A stretch of 64,000 nt of DNA from Klebsiella sp. BIGb0407 (GCF_024807845.1 NZ_JANUEQ010000009.1:1-64000), one strand, 5' to 3'; numbered from the stretch's first letter, positions 10,064 through 20,470 are shown. The notes: generated by a model from the sequence alone, not told the origin. Translations and numbers: made by a program.

Positions 10064-10612
10064 ATGACCAAACAGCCCGAAGACTGGCTCGATGACGTGC
10101 CCGAAAATGAAGACGAAGATGATGATGAGATTATCTGGGTCAGCAAAAGCGAAATTAAACGCGATGCCGAAGAGCTTAAACGCCTGGGTGTTGAATTAGT
10201 TGAACTTGGCAAAAATGCCCTCGAGAAAATGCCACTGGATGACGATCTCCGTGCCGCTATTGAACTTGCCCAGAAAATTAAAAAAGAAGGACGCCGCCGT
10301 CAGTTGCAGCTGATCGGTAAAATGATGCGTTCTCGTGACGTGGAGCCTATTCGTCAGGCTCTCGATAAGTTAAAGAACCGCCACAATCAGCAGGTTTCGC
10401 TGTTCCATAAGCTTGAAGCCCTGCGTGACCGCCTGGTTGACGAAGGTGATGAAGCAATTAGTGAAGTACTGAGACTTTATCCTGAGGCTGATCGCCAGCA
10501 ACTGCGTGTGCTTATCCGCAACGCACAGAAAGAAAAAGCGGCCAATAAGCCGCCTAAGTCATATCGTCAGATTTTCTCTTATCTGCGTGAACTGGCTGAA
10601 AGCCAGGACTGA
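10064..10612 (+). CDS. darP: Ribosome biogenesis protein DarP (YjgA)
   Basis: DarP (DUF615) is a small, highly charged, helical protein that binds assembling 50S particles and aids peptidyl-transferase-centre maturation. The 182 residues start with an acidic stretch ([16 protein letters not shown]), followed by long alpha-helical basic/acidic segments ([42 protein letters not shown]). A strong site (AAGGAGC) lies eight bases upstream. Its divergent pairing with pmbA is the E. coli arrangement. Confidence 0.95.
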   Translation: MTKQPEDWLDDVPENEDEDDDEIIWVSKSEIKRDAEELKRLGVELVELGKNALEKMPLDDDLRAAIELAQKIKKEGRRRQLQLIGKMMRSRDVEPIRQALDKLKNRHNQQVSLFHKLEALRDRLVDEGDEAISEVLRLYPEADRQQLRVLIRNAQKEKAANKPPKSYRQIFSYLRELAESQD

Positions 10613-10628
10613 TTTTCTGTCACTACAA

Positions 10629-10664
10629 CAGAAAGACTTAGCGGTGTACTGTTAAGTCTTTCTG
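10629..10664. terminator. Terminator after darP
   Basis: CAGAAAGACTTA (10629-10640) pairs with TAAGTCTTTCTG (10653-10664) across a 12-base loop, between the converging darP and LysE-family genes. Confidence 0.7.
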
Positions 10665-10674
10665 CTTGTTCAAA

Positions 10675-11304
10675 TTACGTCACATTACTCCGGCGGTAAA
10701 GTGCAACCCCAACGGCCAGTACAGCCAGCATACCTGCACAGCTGCGATTCACCCCACGCATCACCTGGGCGGAAAAACGACGCATCGCATGACGACCACC
10801 CCAGGCATAAATCGTCATCATCAGACAATCAATAATCGCACTCACCAGAGCCAGAATCAGATACTGACTCAGGATAGGTTCTTGAGGGCGAATAAACTGT
10901 GGCAAAAAGGCAGAGAAGAACAACAGGCCCTTCGGGTTAGATAACCCGACCATCAGAGAACGTAAAAATGCCGTTTTACCGGTAGTGAAAGCCGCACTAT
11001 TACTGACATGCAATGCCTGAGCCGGTGCACGCCATAAAATACAGGCCAGGTAAATCAGGTACAGGGCACCGCCCCACTTAACCAAAGTGAATAGCTGCTC
11101 AGAAGCCTGAAGTAATGCCCCTAAACCACATCCCACGGCAGCGATTAGCAGTAAATCTGCCAGCACCGCCCCCATAAAGCCGTAACCTGCGATCCGCATT
11201 CCGTAAGTGGCACCATTATTTAATGCCAGCAGCATCGAAGGTCCTGGGGTGACCATGACCGCGCTGACTGCCACAACGTAAAGAAAAAGGGTACTGAGAT
11301 CCAT
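10675..11304 (-). CDS. LysE/RhtB-family amino-acid exporter
   Basis: 209 residues with about six hydrophobic segments and the LysE/RhtB N-terminal signature VTPGPSMLLALNNGATYG near residue 20, plus the central SNPKGLLFFSAFLPQF that typifies the superfamily. Family members export amino acids or their analogues across the inner membrane; the substrate cannot be told from sequence. It is 32 bp downstream of the acetyltransferase gene on the same strand and may be co-transcribed with it. Neither gene sits here in E. coli, so this pair marks the junction between the pmbA/darP and epmA/frd blocks. Confidence 0.85.
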   Translation of the reverse strand: MDLSTLFLYVVAVSAVMVTPGPSMLLALNNGATYGMRIAGYGFMGAVLADLLLIAAVGCGLGALLQASEQLFTLVKWGGALYLIYLACILWRAPAQALHVSNSAAFTTGKTAFLRSLMVGLSNPKGLLFFSAFLPQFIRPQEPILSQYLILALVSAIIDCLMMTIYAWGGRHAMRRFSAQVMRGVNRSCAGMLAVLAVGVALYRRSNVT

Positions 11305-11336
11305 AATGCTCCTCTAAAACGGCTCTGCTAGTCTGT

Positions 11337-11873
11337 TTAAACGTTAGTACTATCAGCCATTACTTCATGACGTAAATCATTCAAAAAACGCTGATATTGC
11401 TGTGAGTCTATTTGCTGGGGATAGCTCAGAACAATCAGCTGATGGTCGGCAAGATTTTCATGATACGTCGGATGAGTATGCGAATAATGGTTTACCTGAA
11501 AACCTAATGACTGATAAAAACGGAGTCGTTTTCGCGCAATTTCTGTCGTCAGTGGGTCAATTTCAAGAATAGTGAGTGGAGACTGCAGCAAAAATTGATT
11601 CAGCATGCGTTTGCCATAACCCTGGCCACGCAGGGTGTCATTCACCGCAAGGTGTTCGATATAGCGATAATCGCCAAAGTCCCACATCCCAATCATGCCG
11701 ATAAACATCTCAGCATCAAACCAAGCCTGTAGCTGATAATTTGCATGATTTAAAGCACGTATTTTAGCTGCATGGCATCGTTTTTCATGTAATGGAAAAG
11801 CACTTTCATACAGCCCATCCACCTGCGCGAAAAGAGCCGTTCTTTCGCTATCAAGCGGTATTATTTTCAACAT
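11337..11873 (-). CDS. GNAT-family N-acetyltransferase
   Basis: 178 residues with a GNAT fold: the acetyl-CoA pyrophosphate-binding loop is RGQGYGKRML near residue 83, preceded by the beta-strand YIEHLAVNDTLRG and followed by LRFYQSLGFQV near residue 118, which is the usual end of motif B. The target is unknown. It lies 35 bp downstream of epmA on the same strand and upstream of an exporter gene, so a three-gene transcript epmA-GNAT-exporter is possible. Confidence 0.85.
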   Translation of the reverse strand: MLKIIPLDSERTALFAQVDGLYESAFPLHEKRCHAAKIRALNHANYQLQAWFDAEMFIGMIGMWDFGDYRYIEHLAVNDTLRGQGYGKRMLNQFLLQSPLTILEIDPLTTEIARKRLRFYQSLGFQVNHYSHTHPTYHENLADHQLIVLSYPQQIDSQQYQRFLNDLRHEVMADSTNV

Positions 11874-11908
11874 TAGCGACGAATCTTTTTGGTTTGATGA
11901 CTACGGAT

Positions 11909-12886
11909 TTAAGCTCTATCCACCGTGAATGCGAGCACTTCGGCCAGGCTGTCAGCACCCAGCGCCAGCATCACCAGGCGGTCAACGCCCAGCGCGACGC
12001 CAGAGCAGTCTGGCAGACCCGCTTCCAGCGCACCCAGCAGCAAGTTATCAATAGGTTGTTGCGATAACCCACGCTCAGCACGCTTACGATTATCCTGTTC
12101 AAAACGCTGGCGTTGTTCACGGGCATCTGTCAGCTCATGGAAACCGTTAGCCAGTTCAATACCTTTAAAATAAACTTCGAAGCGTTCAGCAACACGGTGA
12201 TCTTCACTACTGATTTGTGCCAGTGACGCCTGAGTTGCCGGGAAATGATAAATCACAACCGGTTTGTCTTTACCTATCAGAGGCTCAACGCCGAAGGTGA
12301 ACAGCATCTGTAATAAGGTATCCCTGTCCTCTTCCTCATCAGCAATATTACTCAAGTCGAGTTTTGCTGCCGCAGTACGTAATGCTGCTTTATCGGCTGA
12401 CAACGGATCTATTTCCAGGTAACGCTGAAAAGCTTGCTGATAAGAGAGATTTTCAGCCGGTTCACAATCCAGCACCTGTTGCAGCAAATCATCAACTTCA
12501 TTGATTAAACGATACATGTCGTAGTGCGGACGGTACCACTCCAGCATCGTAAATTCAGGGTTATGATGACGCCCCATCTCTTCATTACGGAAACTACGGC
12601 ACAACTGAAACACCGGCCCGCAACCTGCTGCCAGTAAACGTTTCATATGATACTCAGGGCTGGTCATCAGATAGAGATTTAATCCCCCGGAATGTCCGGG
12701 TCCGACGAAACGTGTTTCAAACGGTACCAGATGAATATCGGTGACCGTTGCCTGACTCATACAAGGCGTTTCCACTTCCAGAACGCAACGATCGGCAAAA
12801 AAACGTCGAATCTCAGCCAAAATAGCTGCACGTTTAAGTAAGTTAGGAATGGACGCACTTGGCTGCCAGGAGGCCGTTTCGCTCAT
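11909..12886 (-). CDS. epmA: EF-P-(R)-beta-lysyltransferase EpmA
   Basis: EpmA (PoxA/GenX) is a class II lysyl-tRNA-synthetase paralogue that ligates (R)-beta-lysine onto Lys34 of EF-P. The start at 12886 ([20 protein letters not shown]) gives 325 residues, identical in length to E. coli; the longer frame to 13030 adds 48 unconserved residues. Class II motifs are visible: motif 2 in [20 protein letters not shown] and motif 3 in [15 protein letters not shown]. The N-terminal tRNA-binding domain of LysRS is absent, as expected. Its partners efp and epmB lie about 6 kb away, beyond frdABCD. Confidence 0.97.
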   Translation of the reverse strand: MSETASWQPSASIPNLLKRAAILAEIRRFFADRCVLEVETPCMSQATVTDIHLVPFETRFVGPGHSGGLNLYLMTSPEYHMKRLLAAGCGPVFQLCRSFRNEEMGRHHNPEFTMLEWYRPHYDMYRLINEVDDLLQQVLDCEPAENLSYQQAFQRYLEIDPLSADKAALRTAAAKLDLSNIADEEEDRDTLLQMLFTFGVEPLIGKDKPVVIYHFPATQASLAQISSEDHRVAERFEVYFKGIELANGFHELTDAREQRQRFEQDNRKRAERGLSQQPIDNLLLGALEAGLPDCSGVALGVDRLVMLALGADSLAEVLAFTVDRA

Positions 12887-13045
12887 AAGTAAATCTCCGT
12901 CAATCAACAAGGTCGAAAAGTCTACCTGTATCCCAGAACAGAGACAAATTATGTGCATTATTTTTCTTAACTGAGCTCGTATATCGCAGAAAAACGCCTT
13001 TTTAATAACATCAGGCATGCGTTGTTCCACAGAACGATGAAAAAA

Positions 13046-13086
13046 TCGAATACATCAAAATTCCATACTATTTACGCGTCTATACT
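13046..13086 (+). promoter_or_regulatory. frd promoter with FNR-like site
   Basis: TCGAATACATCAA (13046-13058) resembles an FNR half-site pair (TTGAT-N4-ATCAA) and occupies the position known for the E. coli frd FNR site, upstream of TATACT (13081-13086). This fits anaerobic activation of fumarate reductase. The assignment is by motif and by recalled similarity to the E. coli promoter. The epmA-frdA gap (12887-13192) holds nothing else recognisable. Confidence 0.6.
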
Positions 13087-13192
13087 GCCTCCCAATAAGG
13101 TCAGGAATCTTTTCGCAACGGCGGCACCCTCTGCGGTGAGCTATCTTTAGTCAATATCGCTTTGCGAAATAATAAAAATCAGGAGGAGTGTC

Positions 13193-14983
13193 GTGAAAAC
13201 CTTTCAAGCCGATATCGCCATTATAGGTGCCGGTGGTGCCGGGCTACGAACAGCCATCGCCGCAGCCCAGGCTAACCCGCAAGCTAAAATCGCTCTGATT
13301 TCAAAAGTTTATCCAATGCGCAGCCATACTGTTGCCGCTGAAGGAGGATCTGCTGCCGTCACGCAAGATAGCGATAGTTTTGACTATCACTTCCATGACA
13401 CCGTCGCCGGTGGTGACTGGCTATGTGAGCAAGATGTCGTGGACTACTTTGTCCGCCATTGCCCGACAGAAATGACTCAGTTGGAGCACTGGGGCTGCCC
13501 GTGGAGCCGCCGTCCGGACGGTAGCGTCAACGTTCGTCGCTTCGGGGGGATGAAGATTGAAAGAACCTGGTTTGCGGCCGATAAAACCGGTTTTCATATG
13601 CTCCATACCCTGTTCCAGACCTCCTTGCAATTTCCACAGATCCAGCGTTTTGACGAATACTTCGTCCTCGACATTCTCGTCGATGACGGTCAGGCTCGCG
13701 GCCTGGTAGCCATGAACATGATGGAAGGTGAACTCACCCAAATTCGTGCCAATTCCGTGGTCATGGCGACCGGCGGTGCGGGTCGTGTTTATCGCTACAA
13801 TACCAACGGCGGTATCGTTACGGGTGACGGCATGGGCATGGCGCTGAGCCATGGTGTGCCGTTACGCGATATGGAGTTTGTTCAGTATCACCCGACCGGC
13901 CTGCCAGGCTCTGGTATTCTGATGACTGAAGGCTGCCGCGGTGAAGGCGGTATTCTGGTCAATAAAAACGGCTACCGTTATTTACAAGACTACGGAATGG
14001 GGCCTGAAACACCGCTCGGCGAACCTAAAAATAAATATATGGAACTGGGTCCGCGTGACCGTGTTTCACAGGCTTTCTGGCATGAATCTCAGAAAGGCAA
14101 CACCATCGCGACCCCGCGTGGGGATGTGGTCTATCTCGACCTGCGCCATCTGGGTGAGAAAAAACTGCTGGAACGACTACCGTTTATCTGCGAACTGGCA
14201 AAAGCCTATGTCGGCGTCGACCCGGTAAAAGAACCGATTCCGGTACGGCCGACCGCGCATTACACCATGGGCGGTATCGAAACCGATAATCAGTGTGAGA
14301 CCCGTATTAAAGGTCTGTTTGCCGTCGGAGAATGTTCTTCGGTGGGATTACACGGCGCCAACCGACTCGGATCTAACTCGCTGGCTGAATTAGTGGTCTT
14401 TGGTCGTCTGGCAGGTGAAAAAGCGGCTGAACATGCCCGTCAGGCTCAACAGGCGAATGATTCAGTCCTCAATGCTCAGGCTGCTGACGTTGAAAATAAA
14501 CTGAAGAAACTGGTCAATCAGGAAGGAACCGAGAACTGGTCAGCTATTCGCGATGAAATGGGCCTGTCGATGGAAGAAGGCTGTGGAATCTACCGTACGC
14601 CGGAACTGATGCAAAAAACTATCGATAAACTGGCTGAGCTACAAGAACGCTTCAGTCGCGTCAGAATAACCGATACCTCTAGCGTCTTTAATACCGACTT
14701 ACTCTACACCATTGAGCTGGGACATGGCCTGAATGTGGCTGAGTGTATGGCGCACTCTGCCATGGCGCGCAAAGAGTCTCGTGGTGCTCACCAGCGGCTT
14801 GATGAAGGCTGTACCGAGCGTGATGACGTTAACTTTTTAAAACATACTCTGGCCTTCCGTGAGGCCGACGGCACCACTCGTCTTGATTATGGCGATGTCA
14901 AAATTACTACCCTGCCGCCAGCAAAACGTGTCTACGGTGCAGAAGCTGATGCTGCGGATAAGAAGGAGAAGGCCAATGGCTGA
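13193..14983 (+). CDS. frdA: Fumarate reductase flavoprotein subunit
   Basis: FrdA carries covalent FAD and the active site that reduces fumarate to succinate in anaerobic respiration. The 596-residue protein shows the FAD dinucleotide motif [16 protein letters not shown], the SHTVAAEGG segment with the flavin-linked His, [23 protein letters not shown], and [14 protein letters not shown]. The start is GTG at 13193 after AGGAGGAG, as in E. coli frdA. frdB starts eight bases before its stop. Confidence 0.97.
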   Translation: MKTFQADIAIIGAGGAGLRTAIAAAQANPQAKIALISKVYPMRSHTVAAEGGSAAVTQDSDSFDYHFHDTVAGGDWLCEQDVVDYFVRHCPTEMTQLEHWGCPWSRRPDGSVNVRRFGGMKIERTWFAADKTGFHMLHTLFQTSLQFPQIQRFDEYFVLDILVDDGQARGLVAMNMMEGELTQIRANSVVMATGGAGRVYRYNTNGGIVTGDGMGMALSHGVPLRDMEFVQYHPTGLPGSGILMTEGCRGEGGILVNKNGYRYLQDYGMGPETPLGEPKNKYMELGPRDRVSQAFWHESQKGNTIATPRGDVVYLDLRHLGEKKLLERLPFICELAKAYVGVDPVKEPIPVRPTAHYTMGGIETDNQCETRIKGLFAVGECSSVGLHGANRLGSNSLAELVVFGRLAGEKAAEHARQAQQANDSVLNAQAADVENKLKKLVNQEGTENWSAIRDEMGLSMEEGCGIYRTPELMQKTIDKLAELQERFSRVRITDTSSVFNTDLLYTIELGHGLNVAECMAHSAMARKESRGAHQRLDEGCTERDDVNFLKHTLAFREADGTTRLDYGDVKITTLPPAKRVYGAEADAADKKEKANG

Positions 14984-15710
14984 GATGCAAACACATAAAG
15001 TTTCCATTATGCGTTACAACCCGGAAACGGACAGCGAACCGCATAATGTCACTTATGACGTCCCGTTCGATGAGCAGACGTCGGTGCTGGATGCTCTGGG
15101 CTATATCAAAGATAACCTCGCACCCGACCTGAGCTATCGCTGGTCTTGTCGCATGGCTATTTGCGGTTCCTGCGGCATGATGGTGAATAACATTCCGAAA
15201 CTGGCCTGTAAAACCTTCCTGCGTGAATATCCGGAGGGTGTGCAGATTTCAGCACTGTCAAACTTCCCGATTGAACGCGATTTAGTCGTCGATATGACGC
15301 ACTTTATTGAGAGCCTTGAGGCGATTAAGCCTTATATCATCGGGAATAACCGGCCACTGGCAGAAGGTCCAAATACCCAGACCCCAGCCCAGATGGCTAA
15401 ATATCACCAGTTCTCTGGATGTATCAACTGTGGTCTGTGTTACGCAGCTTGTCCACAGTTTGGCCTGAATCCGGAATTTATTGGACCGGCAGCCATCACA
15501 CTGGCCCATCGTTATAATCTGGATAACCGCGATCGCGGTAAAGCCGCACGTATGCCGCAGTTAAATGGCAAGAATGGCGTCTGGAGCTGCACCTTTGTTG
15601 GCTTCTGTTCTGTCGTTTGCCCTAAACATGTGGATCCGGCTGCCGCTATCCAGCAGGGCAAAGTCGAAAGTTCTAAAGACTTTTTGATTGCTACCCTGAA
15701 ACCACGCTAA
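14976..15710 (+). CDS. frdB: Fumarate reductase iron-sulfur subunit
   Basis: FrdB passes electrons from menaquinol to FrdA through three Fe-S clusters. The ATG at 14976 gives 244 residues, the E. coli length, overlapping frdA by eight bases. Cluster ligands are present: 2Fe-2S in [14 protein letters not shown], and the ferredoxin-type [12 protein letters not shown] and [11 protein letters not shown] segments for the 4Fe-4S and 3Fe-4S centres. Longer in-frame starts inside frdA are not supported. Confidence 0.97.
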   Translation: MAEMQTHKVSIMRYNPETDSEPHNVTYDVPFDEQTSVLDALGYIKDNLAPDLSYRWSCRMAICGSCGMMVNNIPKLACKTFLREYPEGVQISALSNFPIERDLVVDMTHFIESLEAIKPYIIGNNRPLAEGPNTQTPAQMAKYHQFSGCINCGLCYAACPQFGLNPEFIGPAAITLAHRYNLDNRDRGKAARMPQLNGKNGVWSCTFVGFCSVVCPKHVDPAAAIQQGKVESSKDFLIATLKPR

Positions 15711-15720
15711 GGAGTGCACT

Positions 15721-16116
15721 ATGACCACGAAACGTAAACCATATGTTCCCCCAATGACTTCGACATGGTGGAAAAAACTCGGTTTTTATCGTTTTTATAT
15801 GCTGCGTGAAGGAACATCGGTCCCTACTGTATGGTTTAGTTTATTACTGATTTACGGGCTATTTTCTCTAAAACACGGTCCTGAAGAATGGGCTGGATTT
15901 GTCAGCTTTTTACAGAATCCTGTCGTTCTGATCCTTAATATCATCACGCTCGCAGCCGCATTACTGCATACCAAAACCTGGTTTGAACTCGCTCCTAAGG
16001 CCGCAATTGTCATTATTAAAGATGAAAAAATGGGGCCGGAGCCAGTGATTAAGGGACTCTGGGTGGTTACCGTACTGGTGACCTGCGTGGTGCTGTTTGT
16101 GGCATTATTCTGGTAG
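15721..16116 (+). CDS. frdC: Fumarate reductase membrane anchor FrdC
   Basis: 131 residues, the same length as E. coli FrdC, with three hydrophobic helices (about 30-50, 65-90, 105-130) and the conserved N-terminus [18 protein letters not shown]. With FrdD it anchors FrdAB to the inner membrane and forms the quinol site. GGAG lies just before the ATG. Confidence 0.96.
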   Translation: MTTKRKPYVPPMTSTWWKKLGFYRFYMLREGTSVPTVWFSLLLIYGLFSLKHGPEEWAGFVSFLQNPVVLILNIITLAAALLHTKTWFELAPKAAIVIIKDEKMGPEPVIKGLWVVTVLVTCVVLFVALFW

Positions 16117-16126
16117 GGAAAAAATC

Positions 16127-16486
16127 ATGATGAATCAAAAACCTCAACGCTCCGATGAACCCGTCTTCTGGGGGCTCTTTGGTGCTGGTGGTATGTGGGG
16201 AGCTATCTTCGCCCCCGTTATTGTCTTACTGGTAGGCATTCTGCTGCCACTTGGCCTCTTTCCTGCTGAAGCACTGGATTTTGCACGTGTTCATGCTTTC
16301 GTTAATAGCTGGATAGGCCGGTTATTCGTTTTCCTGATGATTGTTCTGCCATTATGGTGCGGATTACATCGTATTCATCACGGTATGCATGATTTAAAAA
16401 TTCATGTTCCTTCCGGAAAATGGGTATTTTATGGCCTGGCAGCGATTCTCAGTATCGTTACCTTAGTTGGCGTGATACGTTTTTAG
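16127..16486 (+). CDS. frdD: Fumarate reductase membrane anchor FrdD
   Basis: 119 residues starting [21 protein letters not shown], the E. coli length. It has three transmembrane helices and the conserved [20 protein letters not shown] segment. It lies ten bases after frdC and ends the operon. An alternative start at 16097 would overlap frdC and adds unconserved residues. Confidence 0.96.
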   Translation: MMNQKPQRSDEPVFWGLFGAGGMWGAIFAPVIVLLVGILLPLGLFPAEALDFARVHAFVNSWIGRLFVFLMIVLPLWCGLHRIHHGMHDLKIHVPSGKWVFYGLAAILSIVTLVGVIRF

Positions 16487-16500
16487 TTATCATGAACCTT

Positions 16501-16530
16501 AAAAGCCTGCATAAAATTTGCAGGCTTTTA
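16501..16530 (+). terminator. frd terminator / potential ampC attenuator
   Basis: AAAAGCCTGCA (16501-16511) pairs with TGCAGGCTTTT (16519-16529). In E. coli the hairpin at this position ends frd transcripts and attenuates ampC. The E. coli attenuator overlaps the ampC leader; here about 145 bp of AT-rich sequence separate it from the bla gene, so an attenuator role is inference. Confidence 0.8.
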
Positions 16531-16674
16531 ATTAGACTATTCAACATGACAATTAAAAGAAAAAATAATACTGATGATTATTTTTTATAAAAAATAAGAT
16601 TATTTTCCATTATTATCTAAATAGAACAGACTGCGAATATCTGTCAGAACTGGATATCTGACTCAACTTTATGG

Positions 16675-17835
16675 ATGAACCCCATGCTAAAAAAGTGTTT
16701 TTGCTGTATCTTTATTTTTTCTATGGCTAACTCTGCCTTAGCTTGCAACGAAAAAAAACCGCCCCGAAAAGTGAATCAAGTTATTAATAAAACTATTCAG
16801 GAGGTAATGAAAAAAAATGATATCCCGGGTATCGCTGTGGCCGTTATTTATCAAGGTAAGCCCTGGTATTTTACCTATGGTGTCATTAATACTGAGCATG
16901 ATATTCCAGTCACTGAGCATAGTTTGTTTGAGATTGGCTCGGTAAGTAAAACGTTTACCGGTGTATTAGGTGGCGATACCCTTGCTCGCGGTGAAATTAA
17001 TCTGAATGATCCTGCAAGATGTTACTGGCCAGCACTTATTTCCAATAAGTGGAATAATATCAGTTTATTACAATTAGCAACCTATACTGCTGGCGGACTT
17101 CCCTGGCAAATACCCAACCACGTGACCAATGAATCTTCATTGCTTGAATTCTACAACTCCTGGCAGCCAGACTGGGAACCCGGAACTAAACGTTTGTATG
17201 GTAACTCAAGTATCGGACTCTTTGGTGCCCTGGCGGTTAAACCCTCGGGAATGCGTTTTGAGGAAGCTTTAAAGACCCGGGTTCTGCAACAGCTGCACAT
17301 GAACAATACCTGGGTTAACGTACCTGAGGAGCATCAACAACATTACTCGTGGGGCTATAGCAATAATAAACCCGTCCGCTTACTTCCCGGTATGTTATCA
17401 GCAAAGACGTATGGGTTGATATCGACAGTAAAAGATATGGCCACCTGGATACAAACAAACATGGATCCGGAACAGGTTAAAAATGAAACTCTTCAGCAAG
17501 GTATCATACTCGCTCAATCACGTTACTGGCGTATCGGCAGCATGTACCAAGGGTTAGGCTGGGATATTTTTAACTGGCCAGCAGAGCCTGACGTGGTGAT
17601 TTATTGTAGTAATCGTAAGGTCGCATTAGAACCACAGACCTCCGTCCCAATTACGCCACCGGTTTCTCTGGTCAAGGCTTCGTGGGTACATAAAACCGGC
17701 TCAACGCGCGGTTTTGGTGCTTATGTGGCTTTTATTCCGGAAAAAAAAATAGGCATAGTAATCTTAGCCAATAAAAACTATCCAAATGACGATCGCATCA
17801 AAACGGCCTATACCATTTTGAAGGCCCTACAATAA
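16675..17835 (+). CDS. ampC: Class C (AmpC-type) beta-lactamase, divergent
   Basis: A periplasmic serine beta-lactamase of class C. The 386 residues have a signal peptide ending near NSALA and the three active-site motifs: S-V-S-K within FEIGSVSKTFTGVLGGD, Y-G-N within RLYGNSSIGLFGALAVKPSGM, and K-T-G within SWVHKTGSTRGFGAYVAF. The second motif is normally YAN or YSN. Its position right after frdD is that of E. coli ampC. No divergent ampR gene is present, so inducible control of the AmpR type is not encoded here. The N-terminal third is AT-rich and diverged. A start at the fourth codon (16684) is also possible. Activity spectrum cannot be inferred. Confidence 0.92.
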   Translation: MNPMLKKCFCCIFIFSMANSALACNEKKPPRKVNQVINKTIQEVMKKNDIPGIAVAVIYQGKPWYFTYGVINTEHDIPVTEHSLFEIGSVSKTFTGVLGGDTLARGEINLNDPARCYWPALISNKWNNISLLQLATYTAGGLPWQIPNHVTNESSLLEFYNSWQPDWEPGTKRLYGNSSIGLFGALAVKPSGMRFEEALKTRVLQQLHMNNTWVNVPEEHQQHYSWGYSNNKPVRLLPGMLSAKTYGLISTVKDMATWIQTNMDPEQVKNETLQQGIILAQSRYWRIGSMYQGLGWDIFNWPAEPDVVIYCSNRKVALEPQTSVPITPPVSLVKASWVHKTGSTRGFGAYVAFIPEKKIGIVILANKNYPNDDRIKTAYTILKALQ

Positions 17836-18085
17836 GCTATCGTATCAGCATTGATATATAACGTTTAATATACCCCACGTGCTGGGCCTAACAGCAAGTA
17901 CATCTCTGCTTACGAAAGGAAGTTCCTCACCGGCATGCGGAGAATAGTCCATGACAAGATCTTTAAGCCTGGAATTGATGGTGAATTAGAACGTAGTTTA
18001 TCGCTTCATTTATTTTTTTTATTCATATCATAGAACCTGTTTGTTTGCCGCCCTGTAAAGGGAGTTGTTATCACTTACGTGAATC
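17836..18085 (+). other. Non-coding gap between ampC and the LuxR-type gene
   Basis: 250 bp with no convincing gene. In E. coli the blc, gdx(sugE) and ecnAB genes lie between ampC and efp; I see no trace of them here. Confidence 0.5.
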
Positions 18086-18685
18086 GTGAATATGTATAAA
18101 ATACTGGTAGTTGATAAATGTTGTTTCAGTCGATTTGGTTTAAAAACCTGGCTCAGTCAGGATAAGTTCAGAGAAAGAAATATTATTATTACTGAGGCAG
18201 ATAACCTGCAACTTGCCCGTGAAATGATGATGACATGGCAGCCTAATCTTATTATTGCTGACTTTACCAGTTTTCTCACTACCCTGAAAAATATACGCCA
18301 GCTATCGATCATTCAAGAAACACGAGCTGAAAACACCAGTATCATCTTATTACAAAGTAATCATCACTCACATATCGGTGATGTCAGTAAAAATCGCGGA
18401 AATATTCATATTCTGGATAAATCCATACAACTTAATGAGTTAGAAAGTATTATCGAGAAAAACATTATTCTTCCGGTTGAAGAAAAAAACAAAAAACGCG
18501 CATTAATACCGCTACTCACATTACGAGAAGAGCGTATTTTAAAACTTTGGAAAGATGAAGTACATAATGCCTATATTGCCAGACTAATGGGGATAAGTAT
18601 TAAGACAGTGTACACTTACAAACGTAATATCAGAGTCAAATTAGGGGCAGAAAACCGGTTGTCATTATTTATGAACATGTCTTAG
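18086..18685 (+). CDS. Orphan LuxR-type regulator with degenerate receiver
   Basis: 199 residues. The N-terminal half reads like a response-regulator receiver (ILVVDKCCFSRFGLK at the start, NLIIADF near residue 52) of the FimZ/RcsB/BglJ type, but the usual acidic pair after the first strand is reduced to one Asp. The C-terminal half is a LuxR helix-turn-helix (LTLREERILKLWKDEVHNAY then IARLMGISIKTVYTYKRNIR). The gene is AT-rich compared with efp and has no adjacent sensor kinase, which suggests an auxiliary or phosphorylation-independent regulator such as BglJ or RcsA. GTG at 18086 or ATG at 18092 could be the start. Target unknown. Confidence 0.75.
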   Translation: MNMYKILVVDKCCFSRFGLKTWLSQDKFRERNIIITEADNLQLAREMMMTWQPNLIIADFTSFLTTLKNIRQLSIIQETRAENTSIILLQSNHHSHIGDVSKNRGNIHILDKSIQLNELESIIEKNIILPVEEKNKKRALIPLLTLREERILKLWKDEVHNAYIARLMGISIKTVYTYKRNIRVKLGAENRLSLFMNMS

Positions 18686-18718
18686 CCAGATAAGACCGCC
18701 AGAGCAGCCTCCTTGCAT

Positions 18719-18750
18719 CGGGAATGTGATGCCAAAGCATCCCATTCCCG
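18719..18750. terminator. Hairpin between the LuxR-type gene and efp
   Basis: A 14-base stem with one mismatch (18719-18732 with 18737-18750) and a CAAA loop lies between converging genes. There is no strong T tract on either side. Confidence 0.6.
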
Positions 18751-18761
18751 ACCCGCCTGAA

Positions 18762-19328
18762 TTACTTCACGCGAGAAACGTATTCACCTGAACGGGTGTC
18801 AACTTTAATTACTTCGCCAACCTGTACAAACAATGGCACTTTAACAACTGCGCCAGTGCTTAATGTTGCAGGCTTACCACCGGTACCAGCGGTATCACCT
18901 TTCAGGCCAGGATCGGTATCAGTGATTTCCAGTTCAACAAAGTTTGGTGGAGTAACAGAGATAGGCTGACCGTTCCACAGGGTAACGATACATTCAGCCT
19001 GATCCAGCAGCCACTTAGCATTGTCACCTACAGCTTTAGCATCAGCTGCCAGCTGCTCAAAGGTTTCGTTGTTCATAAAGTGCCAGAACTCACCGTCGTT
19101 ATACAGGTAAGTCAGGTTCATATCGATAACGTCTGCGCCTTCTGCAGTGTCAGTCGATTTAAAGGTTTTCTCAACACGAGATCCGGTCAACAAACGGCGC
19201 AGTTTAACGCGCGCAAAAGCCTGACCTTTACCTGGTTTGACGAATTCACTGAATTCGACGGCATAAGGTTCGCCATCCATAATGATTTTAAGACCGACAC
19301 GAAAATCGTTGCTAGAATAAGTTGCCAT
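18762..19328 (-). CDS. efp: Elongation factor P
   Basis: EF-P rescues ribosomes stalled at polyproline stretches. The start at 19328 ([15 protein letters not shown]) gives 188 residues, the E. coli length; a longer frame to 19394 overlaps epmB and is not conserved. The three beta-barrel domains are intact and the modified lysine is Lys34 in KPGKGQAF, the beta-lysylation type that EpmA and EpmB, both encoded in this window, act on. It is divergent from epmB with 40 bp between starts. Confidence 0.97.
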   Translation of the reverse strand: MATYSSNDFRVGLKIIMDGEPYAVEFSEFVKPGKGQAFARVKLRRLLTGSRVEKTFKSTDTAEGADVIDMNLTYLYNDGEFWHFMNNETFEQLAADAKAVGDNAKWLLDQAECIVTLWNGQPISVTPPNFVELEITDTDPGLKGDTAGTGGKPATLSTGAVVKVPLFVQVGEVIKVDTRSGEYVSRVK

Positions 19329-19368
19329 AAGGCCCTCTGAATTAATTAACTGGTAGATTAGCCAAAAA

Positions 19369-20415
19369 ATGGCAAGCATTGTAACCCTAAACACCCCCGA
19401 CAGAGAAGATTGGTTAACGCAACTTGCCGATGTTATAACCGATCCTGATGAACTACTTCAGATTTTAAACCTGGCAGATAACCCTTCACTGCTCCAGGGA
19501 CGTGAAGCACGTCGCCTTTTTGCCCTGCGCGTTCCCCGGGCTTTCGTTGCCCGAATGGAAAAAGGGAACCCGGATGACCCTCTGCTACGCCAGGTGTTAA
19601 CAGCAAAGCAAGAGTTTATCATCGCGCCGGGATACAGCACCGATCCACTCGAAGAGCAGCACAGCGTCGTACCCGGGTTGCTGCACAAATACAGTAACCG
19701 TGCCCTGCTATTAGTGAAAGGTGGCTGTGCGGTTAACTGCCGCTACTGTTTTCGCCGTCATTTTCCTTATGCCGAGAACCAGGGCAATAAGCGTAACTGG
19801 CAAGCTGCGCTCAACTATATCAGTGAGCATCCGGAACTTGATGAAATTATCTTTTCTGGCGGTGACCCGCTGATGGCGAAAGACCATGAGCTGGACTGGC
19901 TGATAACCGAGCTGGAAAGTATCGGACATATTAAACGGCTGCGTATTCATAGCCGGCTGCCGATTGTACTCCCTGACCGTATAACCGATACCTTAATCTC
20001 AAGGCTTTCTCGCTCGCGCTTACAGGTCCTGCTGGTCAATCATATCAACCACGCACAAGAAATTGGCGATGACTTCCGTACAGCTATGCTAAAACTGCGT
20101 CAGGCTGGCGTCACGCTATTGAATCAGAGCGTGTTACTGCGTGGAGTCAATGATAATGCCTACACTCTGGCTGATTTAAGCCGGGCGCTGTTTGACGCAG
20201 GCGTACTCCCCTATTATCTGCATGTGCTCGACAGAGTTCAGGGTGCAGCGCATTTTATGGTGGAGGATGAAGAGGCGCGGGCAATTATGCGCGAGCTGTT
20301 AACGCTGGTATCAGGCTATATGGTGCCTAAGCTGACACGTGAGATTGGCGGCGAACCGAGCAAAACGATGCTGGATTTACAGCTACGCCAGCAACGTACT
20401 TCAGACGCTAGCTGA
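19369..20415 (+). CDS. epmB: EF-P-specific lysine 2,3-aminomutase EpmB
   Basis: A radical-SAM enzyme converting (S)-alpha-lysine to (R)-beta-lysine for EF-P modification. 348 residues with the CxxxCxxC cluster motif in [17 protein letters not shown] near residue 125, [11 protein letters not shown] for SAM binding, and [11 protein letters not shown] and [16 protein letters not shown] for PLP and substrate. It is slightly longer at the C-terminus than the 342-residue E. coli enzyme. Confidence 0.96.
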   Translation: MASIVTLNTPDREDWLTQLADVITDPDELLQILNLADNPSLLQGREARRLFALRVPRAFVARMEKGNPDDPLLRQVLTAKQEFIIAPGYSTDPLEEQHSVVPGLLHKYSNRALLLVKGGCAVNCRYCFRRHFPYAENQGNKRNWQAALNYISEHPELDEIIFSGGDPLMAKDHELDWLITELESIGHIKRLRIHSRLPIVLPDRITDTLISRLSRSRLQVLLVNHINHAQEIGDDFRTAMLKLRQAGVTLLNQSVLLRGVNDNAYTLADLSRALFDAGVLPYYLHVLDRVQGAAHFMVEDEEARAIMRELLTLVSGYMVPKLTREIGGEPSKTMLDLQLRQQRTSDAS

Positions 20416-20429
20416 ATCAGAACCGTATC

Positions 20430-20453
20430 ACCGCTTACCATCAGGTAAGCGGT
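20430..20453. terminator. Hairpin between epmB and yjeI
   Basis: ACCGCTTAC (20430-20438) pairs with GTAAGCGGT (20445-20453); the flanking genes converge. Confidence 0.6.
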
Positions 20454-20470
20454 AGATCAGACTGACCTTA

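Noticed and set aside
13046..13192. Small gene between epmA and frdA
   Set aside because: The stretch is explained by the frd promoter and leader; no frame with a ribosome site was seen.
16675..17835. Plain esterase or penicillin-binding protein instead of beta-lactamase
   Set aside because: All three class C motifs and the frd-adjacent position are present.
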